From Desulfobacterales bacterium (GTDB taxonomy: Bacteria; Desulfobacterota; Desulfobacteria; Desulfobacterales; JAUCGF01), in contig JAOZRC010000061.1 in the NCBI GenBank assembly GCA_029940345.1, positions 1 through 14,221 on the forward strand: 14,221 nucleotides of DNA, written 5' to 3'. Position numbers and translations under genes: made by a program. Below the pieces are notes generated by a model that made no database searches, was not told where the DNA came from, and saw only the letters and a program-made list of their open reading frames with translations. Below, piece after piece: positions 6,569 through 12,738 of this stretch (its first letter is position 1; the number at the start of each line of letters is the position of its first letter).

Positions 6569-6712
6569 GTAGTATGGTAAAATAAGTTTTCCTTGCGATT
6601 GTTACGATTATCTGATACGAAAGCTTGACTTTTAACCAAGGATTAATCTAACAAGTACTTGAGTCAGTGTCAGGCACCTTTTTCTAACACCTTCAATGAA
6701 AAGAAAAAATAG

Positions 6713-9037
6713 ATGAATAAAAAGAAACACTACACTAAATTTTTCGAACCCTGCTTTCGGACTGTTCATTTTAACGGTCAAATTATCGCTCGTTTATTTT
6801 TGATGATGACAATTTTGACGTTTTTTCTGATAATTTCAGATTTCACGTATGCGGATTTACAAAATCGTATCGTTGATAAAGACACTGATACGCCGTGGCA
6901 TTTTAAAGCGGATGAGATGAATTTTGACCAAAAAACAAACCATTACATTGCCAAAGGGAATGTGATTATCAGTAAAAAAGATAAAAAGCTTACGGCTGAC
7001 TTTGTACGGCTTAATCAAAAAACCAATGATGCGGTTGCGATTGGCCAGGTTATGATGATTGTCGGTGATGACGTGCTTACAGGCGATCGCATGGAAATCA
7101 ACTTGCAATCAGAAACGGGTGTTGTTTACAGCGGGACACTGTTTTTCAAGGAAAATCATTTTTATATAAAAGGCGATAAAATTCAAAAAATTGGTAAGAA
7201 ATCCTATTCCGGTGATAATCTCAGCATTACGACTTGCGATGGTGATTCACCTGCTTGGAAAGTCACGGCACGGCATTTGGAAGTAACTGTCGAGGGGTAT
7301 GGTAAAGCTTCCCACGCGGCTTTGTGGGCAAAAAAAATGCCGGTTTTATACTCCCCCTATCTTGTTTTCCCGCTTAAACGAAAACGCCAGACCGGTTTTC
7401 TGACACCCGGATTCGGCTATTCGGATCGTAAAGGATTTGAATATACGCAGCCGTTTTTCTGGGCTATAAACGACTGGTCGGACGCCACTTTTTACGGGCG
7501 ATATATGGCGGAACGCGGATTAATGGGGGGCACCGAATATCGTTACCTGCTAACGGAAGATTCCAAAGGGATGATGACATTTAATTATCTCAATGATGAT
7601 AAAGTTGATGACGGCACCGAAAATTCAAGCCAGGATTGGGGGTACACGGAAGATGATGAACTGCGTCCCAATTCGGAGCGCTACTGGTTCACAACCAAAT
7701 CGAATCAGAAACTTCCGTATGATGTTTCCGCCAAACTGGATATTGATATTGTCAGTGATCAGGATTATCTCTATGAATTCCGAGACGGTTTCATGGGATT
7801 TAGAAAACAGGATGATTATTATTATGATGAGTTTGGCCGGGACTTGGATGAGTATGACGACACCACCCGTAAAAACAGCTTGACAGTCAATAAAACCTGG
7901 TCTGACTACAGTCTTTATGGTAAAGTGTTATGGTATGACGATGTTATTCAACGCCGTTGGGAAGATCACAACGATACGCTTCAGAGATTACCTTTTATCG
8001 GTTTTGATGCGTCAAAGCAAAGAATAATGAAGTCGGCTTTTTTCTGGGACCTTGAATCGGGATATACGAATTTTTATAGGGAAGACGGAGATACTGGCCA
8101 AAGGGTGGATATCTATCCCCGTTTTTCGATGCCATTTAAAATCAAACGCTATGTTTCGATTGAACCTTCGTTAGGGCTGCGTGAAACCTTGTGGTTTTCC
8201 CAAGAATGGGATGAAGACAATGATGACTCCGCTAACAAAGATGATTTTTTCGACCGGGGTTTTTATGACGCCAAATTGGATGTTTCATCCGAGGTGTATC
8301 GGATTAGCGATTTTAAAAGATTTGGCGTTGAAAAAATAAAGCATATCATTCGGCCTAAAATAACTTATGAGTTTATACCTGAAAAAGATCAGGATGAATT
8401 ACCTGATTTTGATGATATCGATCGCATTGACGAAGAAAATGTTATTACCTATTCAATTACCAATACCCTGATTTCCAAATCAAAAGCGGATTTGGGGAGT
8501 GCGTCAGATGATAAAAATGAAGAAAATACCATCTACACCTATCACCAGTTTTTTCGTTTCCTGATAGAGCAAAGCTATGATATCAATGAGGCGGATGAAG
8601 AAGATGACACTGAACCGTTCAGTTCAATCTACGGTGAAATTAAATTCGAACCGAGCGAATATTTCAGCATGGAAACGGATGCCGATTGGTCTGTTTATGA
8701 TTCCAAATTAGAGAAATTTAATATCGGGGCCAACATCTCAGACAAACGTAATGATCGACTCAGTTTCGAATATCGGTTTACAGATAACGGAGATAATGAA
8801 GATGATGACAAATATATAGATGTCGCATTACTTGTGAATGTTACAAATGCACTTTCAGCATATGCCGATTATGAGGCCAATATGGAAGACGAAGAAGATA
8901 TTGAAACACGACTGGGCCTGATATATCGTTCCCAATGCTGGTCTTTGTCATTTAACTATATTAATCAGCCTGAAGACAGTAAAATCGCTTTTATGCTGAA
9001 ATTATACGGATTGGGCGGAATCGGAACAAGCTTTTAA
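6713..9037 (+). CDS. lptD: LPS-assembly outer membrane protein LptD
   Basis: LptD is the outer-membrane beta-barrel that, plugged by LptE, receives lipopolysaccharide from the periplasmic Lpt bridge and inserts it in the outer leaflet. The 774 residues match the family length (E. coli 784). A signal peptide has a basic start, a hydrophobic run at about 28-42 and likely cleavage after FTYA (47). The OstA/LptA-like beta-jellyroll follows (about 60-185: HFKADEMNFDQKTNHYIAKG, TADFVR, LTGDRM), then PYLVFPLKRKRQTGFLTPG (215-233), a strong LptD signature, and the barrel to the C-terminal Phe. The mature protein has exactly two cysteines, Cys175 (TTCDGD) and Cys742 (RSQCW), at the positions expected for one interdomain disulfide. 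Predicted loops are strikingly acidic (for example 521-537 and 623-630). The start ATG has only a weak A-rich Shine-Dalgarno region. It heads a plus-strand run with the lipoprotein, purM and the sugar transferase. Confidence 0.95.
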   Translation: MNKKKHYTKFFEPCFRTVHFNGQIIARLFLMMTILTFFLIISDFTYADLQNRIVDKDTDTPWHFKADEMNFDQKTNHYIAKGNVIISKKDKKLTADFVRLNQKTNDAVAIGQVMMIVGDDVLTGDRMEINLQSETGVVYSGTLFFKENHFYIKGDKIQKIGKKSYSGDNLSITTCDGDSPAWKVTARHLEVTVEGYGKASHAALWAKKMPVLYSPYLVFPLKRKRQTGFLTPGFGYSDRKGFEYTQPFFWAINDWSDATFYGRYMAERGLMGGTEYRYLLTEDSKGMMTFNYLNDDKVDDGTENSSQDWGYTEDDELRPNSERYWFTTKSNQKLPYDVSAKLDIDIVSDQDYLYEFRDGFMGFRKQDDYYYDEFGRDLDEYDDTTRKNSLTVNKTWSDYSLYGKVLWYDDVIQRRWEDHNDTLQRLPFIGFDASKQRIMKSAFFWDLESGYTNFYREDGDTGQRVDIYPRFSMPFKIKRYVSIEPSLGLRETLWFSQEWDEDNDDSANKDDFFDRGFYDAKLDVSSEVYRISDFKRFGVEKIKHIIRPKITYEFIPEKDQDELPDFDDIDRIDEENVITYSITNTLISKSKADLGSASDDKNEENTIYTYHQFFRFLIEQSYDINEADEEDDTEPFSSIYGEIKFEPSEYFSMETDADWSVYDSKLEKFNIGANISDKRNDRLSFEYRFTDNGDNEDDDKYIDVALLVNVTNALSAYADYEANMEDEEDIETRLGLIYRSQCWSLSFNYINQPEDSKIAFMLKLYGLGGIGTSF

Positions 9038-9039
9038 TT

Positions 9040-9142
9040 ATAGACGTTCAGATAAATAATGTCACTGCGTTATCGGTCGTCGGCGTATTACAATACAGCC
9101 TCCTCCCTCTAGCCTTGTGACATTAATTATCTGAAAGTCTAT
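9040..9142. repeat. Inverted-repeat element, copy 2 (103 bp)
   Basis: The element starts right after the lptD stop. The 26-bp left arm (9040-9065, starting ATAGACGTTCAGATAA) and right arm (9117-9142) are inverted repeats with three mismatches. Inside lies a second hairpin: GGC GTATT (9082-9089) pairs with AATAC and GCC (9092-9100) across a bulged A. The left half shares GTTCAGATAA-11 bases-GCGTTATCGGTC with copy 1 near 6297-6329. As RNA it would be a long stem that could also act as a processing or attenuation structure between lptD and the lipoprotein gene, though it has no terminator T-run. Confidence 0.75.
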
Positions 9143-9175
9143 ATAACATCTAAATTAAACCGGTTGGAACTTGAT

Positions 9176-9667
9176 ATGTTACCATTATCCCAAATATGGA
9201 TTCCTCAAAATGTAAGACAAAAATTTAAATTTATTGTCTTAATTGCTGTTGTACTGACCTTTTCTGCCTCCTTAATTGTGGGATGCGGTAAAAAAGCGCC
9301 GCCTTTCGCGCCCTATTTCATACAACTGCCTGCGGTAAAAAAAACCAAGTACGAAATATTGGAAGAGAAAACGCTGAAATTGTCCTGGCAAATTCCGATG
9401 AAAAACGGATCGATTACTCCCGGATTGGAGGGGTTTAATATCTATCGGTCAAAACTGTCGCTCGCAGACTGTCAAAATTGTCCGCTTCGTTTTGAATTGG
9501 TGGAAGATATTGCCTTAGATATGGTTGTTGTCTCCGATACAAAAAAGAAGCCTCGCATGCAATATCGTGAAGACTTGCAAATGGGCTTTAATTATGTATA
9601 TAAAATAACAACTTATGGGAAAGGCGCGAAAGGCAAGGATTCCAAGGAAATCAGTTTCAATTTTTAA
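9176..9667 (+). CDS. Small lipoprotein with LptM-like N-terminus and possible Fn3-like fold
   Basis: An N-terminal hydrophobic helix ends in the lipobox LIVG-C, so the protein is predicted to be lipidated and, lacking Asp after Cys, sent to the outer membrane. The mature start CGKKAPPFAP resembles the CGxKGPLxxP signature of LptM (YifL), a small lipoprotein that helps LptD fold and form its disulfides in E. coli. The gene sits directly after lptD. The remaining 120 residues contain a pattern like a fibronectin type III fold (LKLSWQIP ... GFNIYRSK ... YVYKITTYG) and a CxxC (CQNC). That part is absent in true LptM, so orthology is uncertain. I prefer the ATG at 9176, with GGA seven bases upstream; the frame also extends to a TTG at 9164. 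It ends 13 bp before purM. Role in LPS assembly is inference. Confidence 0.75.
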   Translation: MLPLSQIWIPQNVRQKFKFIVLIAVVLTFSASLIVGCGKKAPPFAPYFIQLPAVKKTKYEILEEKTLKLSWQIPMKNGSITPGLEGFNIYRSKLSLADCQNCPLRFELVEDIALDMVVVSDTKKKPRMQYREDLQMGFNYVYKITTYGKGAKGKDSKEISFNF

Positions 9668-9680
9668 CGGGAAATAAAAT

Positions 9681-10709
9681 ATGAACGATACTCTAACGTA
9701 TGCCGATGCAGGCGTTGATATCGACAAGGCCGACAGTTTTATCCAATCTATTAAAAAAATTGTCAAAAAAACGCCTCAATCCGGTGTGATGGGTGAAATT
9801 GGCGGTTTCGGAGGACTTTTTTCACTTAACGCGGAAAATTTTGAAAGACCCGTATTGGTGAGTTCAACTGATGGTGTCGGTACAAAATTGAAGATTGCGT
9901 TTATGACTGGTAAACATGACACTATCGGTATTGACCTCATTGCGATGTGCGTCAATGATATTATCGTGCAAGGCGCGCGTCCTCTTTTTTTTCTTGATTA
10001 CCTGTCCATGGGATGTCTCGACACCGCCGTGGCTACATCCGTCATTGAAGGCATCGCTGAAGGCTGCCGCCAGGCCGATTGCGCTTTGATCGGGGGTGAA
10101 ACTGCTGAGATGCCCGGACTCTATCAGAAAAATGAATATGATCTGGCCGGTTTTGCTGTTGGCATTGTAGATAACCACAAAATAATTGATGGCACTGAAA
10201 TTCGTGTCGGGCATAAACTGATCGGATTCGCATCCTCTGGCCTTCACAGTAACGGTTTCTCACTGGTGCGTAAAATCTGTTTCGATATCCTTGATTTGGA
10301 CATTCAGACGCATATTCCAGAACTCGGCGAACCTTTGGGCAAAGCGCTTTTAACGCCGACGATCATATATGCCCCAACAGTACGAAATTTATTAAAAAAC
10401 TTGCCGATTCACGGCCTGGCGCATATCACCGGCGGCGGTCTTTATGATAACCTAAAACGCATTCTTCCCCGTGCATGTGATGTGAAAATATATAAGGATA
10501 GTTGGGAAACACCACCCATTTTTACGTTTCTCCAAAAATCCGGTAACATTTCAGATAAAGAAATGTTACGAACTTTTAATAATGGAATCGGTATGGCAGC
10601 GGTTGTTCCCCGGGATGCCTCTCATGATATTATGATGCGTTTGGACGCGATGAATCTTAAAGCCTACCTTATCGGAGAAGTTATTGAAAAAACGGAGTCT
10701 GACGATTAA
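9681..10709 (+). CDS. purM: Phosphoribosylformylglycinamidine cyclo-ligase (AIR synthetase)
   Basis: PurM closes the imidazole ring in purine synthesis, converting FGAM to AIR with ATP. The 342 residues match the family length. Recognisable motifs in order: TYADAGVDI (6-14), SSTDGVGTKL (61-70), GGETAEMPGLY (138-148), SSGLHSNGFSL (185-195), HITGGGLYDNLKR (248-260) and FNNGIGM (299-305). The ATG is preceded by GGGA and lies 13 bp after the lipoprotein stop, so it is likely translated from the same transcript. There is no functional link with the envelope genes around it; other pur genes are not in the window. The sequence appears complete and intact. Confidence 0.97.
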   Translation: MNDTLTYADAGVDIDKADSFIQSIKKIVKKTPQSGVMGEIGGFGGLFSLNAENFERPVLVSSTDGVGTKLKIAFMTGKHDTIGIDLIAMCVNDIIVQGARPLFFLDYLSMGCLDTAVATSVIEGIAEGCRQADCALIGGETAEMPGLYQKNEYDLAGFAVGIVDNHKIIDGTEIRVGHKLIGFASSGLHSNGFSLVRKICFDILDLDIQTHIPELGEPLGKALLTPTIIYAPTVRNLLKNLPIHGLAHITGGGLYDNLKRILPRACDVKIYKDSWETPPIFTFLQKSGNISDKEMLRTFNNGIGMAAVVPRDASHDIMMRLDAMNLKAYLIGEVIEKTESDD

Positions 10710-10739
10710 TAATGCCTATGGTTTCTTTGATGAAACGCA

Positions 10740-12575
10740 ATGATATATATCAATACCGCGCTGGCATTTACAGCCACACTTATTATCACACCGCTTATCC
10801 GGTATATTACTGCTAAAAATGGCTGGATAGCACACCCAACTCAAAACCGATGGCATAAAAAACCGACCGCACTGTTTGGCGGCATTGCCATATATATTGG
10901 TATCGCCTTACCCCTATTGAGTGCGGCCGATTTCCAGCAGCTTACATTCCATTTCACAGACCAACCGGCATCCATAGGCGCAACCTCTTTTGGTGCGGCA
11001 GTATGGATCGGAATGAGCCTTTTATTTCTCCTGGGGTTAATTGATGATATCATCCGGATTAAGCCTCATACCAAACTGGTTGGACAAATTCTGGTTGCGT
11101 CACTGGTAACATTCCTCGGATTCCGGCTTCATTGGGTTGTATCCCTTACACTGGACACCATGATTACGCTTGTTTGGATTGTAGGGATAACCAATGCGTT
11201 TAATTTACTTGATAATATGGATGGCCTCTGCACTGGCGTCGGTCTGATCTGCGCCCTTTTTCTGGCAGTCCTGTTTAGCGGAATAGCGCCCCAGGCCGCC
11301 CTTACGGCAGTGATTCTGGCGGCTTCATTGGGCGCTTTTCTGATTTACAATTTTAATCCGGCATCCATATTTATGGGGGACTGCGGCAGTCTGATAATCG
11401 GTTTTATCCTGGCGATGCTGACGCTGCATTACCCTGAAGCGAGCGGTTTTAACCCCGTTTCAATGTATGCGGTGCCTATAATGATACTGATGGCACCTAT
11501 TTCAGACACTGTTTTGGTGACGTTGGTGCGGCTTTTAAGTGGCCGCAAAGCCTCGGTTGGCGGAAAAGATCATACTTCCCATCGTTTGGTACTGATGGGT
11601 TTTAGCGAAAAAAGCGCTGTTCTTTTTATTTATGGCATTGGTCTGATCGCAGGTTTTTCGGCGCTGTTTGTCAGTCAGAGCGACACCCTGACTTCGCCGG
11701 CGGTGATTATTCCCATGGTACTGGCGATCATATTGATGGGCGTTTATTTGGCGCAGTTACGCGTGTACCCGGAAAAAGAATTTTCATTACTGCGGGATCG
11801 TTCATACACACCGGTTTTGGTTGAACTGACCTATAAACGCCAGATGATGTTAGTCATTCTCGACTTGTGCCTAATCGCCTTTTCCTATTACCTGGCTTAC
11901 CGTCTGCGTTTTGGCGCGCAAGAGTTCGCAATTTATTTTAATGTGTTTTTGCGATCGCTGCCGGCCGTGATCGCATGTAAATTTGTCGTTTTTTTCGCCA
12001 CCGGCGTTTACCGGGGAATATGGGGCTATATGAGTACGAACGATGTACTCGTGTATTTGAAATCCTCTTTTTTAGCCACTGTCCTGGCTATTACCACAGT
12101 GACTTTTATCTACCGCTTCAAGGATTTTTCAAAGGGAATATTTTTAATTGATTTGTTTCTGACCACCGGGTTTTTACTGGGAACACGCGGTTCCTTTCGT
12201 ATTTTTCTTGATTCCATGAAACGTAAAAAGCTTTCAGGCCAAACCGTTTTGATTTATGGGGCCGGTCGGGGAGGTGAAATTCTTTTGCGGGAAATAGTAA
12301 ATAATCCTAAAATTCGTATGAAACCGGCAGGTTTTATAGATGATGATATATTAAAGACCGGTAAAAAATTGCAAGGCTATTCGATTATCGGCGACTTTGA
12401 CCATTTTCGGGATAATTTCACTAAATTTAAAGTAAATGGCCTGCTTATCTCTTTTGAAGAGCGTGAATCTCTCCAAATTGAAACAGCCAAACAGTTTTGC
12501 AAGGCCAACAACCTCTTCTTAAAGCATTTTTCGATTCACTTGGATGATGTTGATCTTGAAGTTCGAAATGCATAA
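10740..12575 (+). CDS. WecA/MraY-family sugar-1-phosphate transferase fused to WbpM/CapD-like N-terminal region
   Basis: Residues 1-345 are a polytopic polyprenyl-phosphate N-acetylhexosamine-1-phosphate transferase (WecA/TagO/WbpL type) that starts a surface glycan on undecaprenyl phosphate. Visible motifs: WHKKPTALFGG (38-48), GLIDDI (99-104), NAFNLLDNMDGL (152-163), FMGDCGS (211-217) and the HxxH-like KDHTSHR (276-282). Residues about 365-485 add roughly four further membrane helices with YRLRF and GVYRGIWGYMS, and 500-600 a Rossmann fold (VLIYGAGRGGEILLRE, GFIDDD). These match the N-terminal half of WbpM/CapD/PglF nucleotide-sugar dehydratases. The catalytic SDR domain that normally follows is absent: the frame stops at 12575 and no further homologous frame is seen downstream. 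Start ATG has a poor ribosome site, 30 bp after purM. Both parts belong to glycan initiation, so the fusion may couple sugar supply or sensing to transfer. The transferase part is firm; the role of the C-terminal part is inferred. Confidence 0.88.
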   Translation: MIYINTALAFTATLIITPLIRYITAKNGWIAHPTQNRWHKKPTALFGGIAIYIGIALPLLSAADFQQLTFHFTDQPASIGATSFGAAVWIGMSLLFLLGLIDDIIRIKPHTKLVGQILVASLVTFLGFRLHWVVSLTLDTMITLVWIVGITNAFNLLDNMDGLCTGVGLICALFLAVLFSGIAPQAALTAVILAASLGAFLIYNFNPASIFMGDCGSLIIGFILAMLTLHYPEASGFNPVSMYAVPIMILMAPISDTVLVTLVRLLSGRKASVGGKDHTSHRLVLMGFSEKSAVLFIYGIGLIAGFSALFVSQSDTLTSPAVIIPMVLAIILMGVYLAQLRVYPEKEFSLLRDRSYTPVLVELTYKRQMMLVILDLCLIAFSYYLAYRLRFGAQEFAIYFNVFLRSLPAVIACKFVVFFATGVYRGIWGYMSTNDVLVYLKSSFLATVLAITTVTFIYRFKDFSKGIFLIDLFLTTGFLLGTRGSFRIFLDSMKRKKLSGQTVLIYGAGRGGEILLREIVNNPKIRMKPAGFIDDDILKTGKKLQGYSIIGDFDHFRDNFTKFKVNGLLISFEERESLQIETAKQFCKANNLFLKHFSIHLDDVDLEVRNA

Positions 12576-12612
12576 TGATATTTCTGCCCCTTCACTTTCC
12601 GCCAAACATAAG

Positions 12613-12644
12613 AACGGCCAAGTATCAGAACCGCCAAGTATCAA
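12613..12644 (+). repeat. 16-bp tandem repeat, two units
   Basis: AACGGCCAAGTATCAG (12613-12628) is followed directly by AACCGCCAAGTATCAA (12629-12644); 14 of 16 bases agree. It lies in the 163-bp gap between the sugar-transferase fusion and the ATPase, about 95 bp before the ATPase start. It could be a duplication or a pair of protein-binding sites. Confidence 0.65.
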
Positions 12645-12725
12645 AACTGGTTTAATAAATCCCTATTCTTATATAAAATCCATGTAGATAGCCTCCCTAT
12701 TGCAACTTTGTAAATTAACCGGATC

Positions 12726-12731
12726 AAGGAG
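12726..12731 (+). promoter_or_regulatory. Strong ribosome-binding site for the ATPase gene
   Basis: AAGGAG lies seven bases before the ATG at 12739-12741. It is the best Shine-Dalgarno match of the plus-strand genes here and fixes the start of the ORF that runs off the window. Confidence 0.8.
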
Positions 12732-12738
12732 AAACGCC

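Larger units (their letters stand above)
6253..6712. other. Divergent hom / lptD intergenic region
   Basis: The 460 bp between the two divergent genes hold no convincing coding sequence. Contents: the hom ribosome-binding site, an inverted-repeat element (6294-6504), a short hairpin AGCGGAA-TGGCT-TTCCGCT (6372-6390), candidate promoters on both strands (6488-6516 and 6541-6568), and a six-codon open frame at 6696-6716 (MKRKNR) whose TGA overlaps the lptD ATG as ATGA. No tRNA or riboswitch fold was recognised. Confidence 0.6.

Noticed and set aside
6667..6678. GTGTCAGGCACC before lptD as a REP-type repeat
   Set aside because: It is a 12-base imperfect palindrome with no second clear copy in the window; too short to call.
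9040..9142. Integron attC site
   Set aside because: The size and folded shape are tempting, but no GTTRRRY/RYYYAAC core pair is placed correctly and no integrase or cassette array is near.
10712..10813. Short frame (MPMVSLMKRN...) overlapping the start of the sugar-transferase fusion
   Set aside because: It is about 33 codons in another frame, with no ribosome site, and overlaps the well-supported transferase N-terminus.
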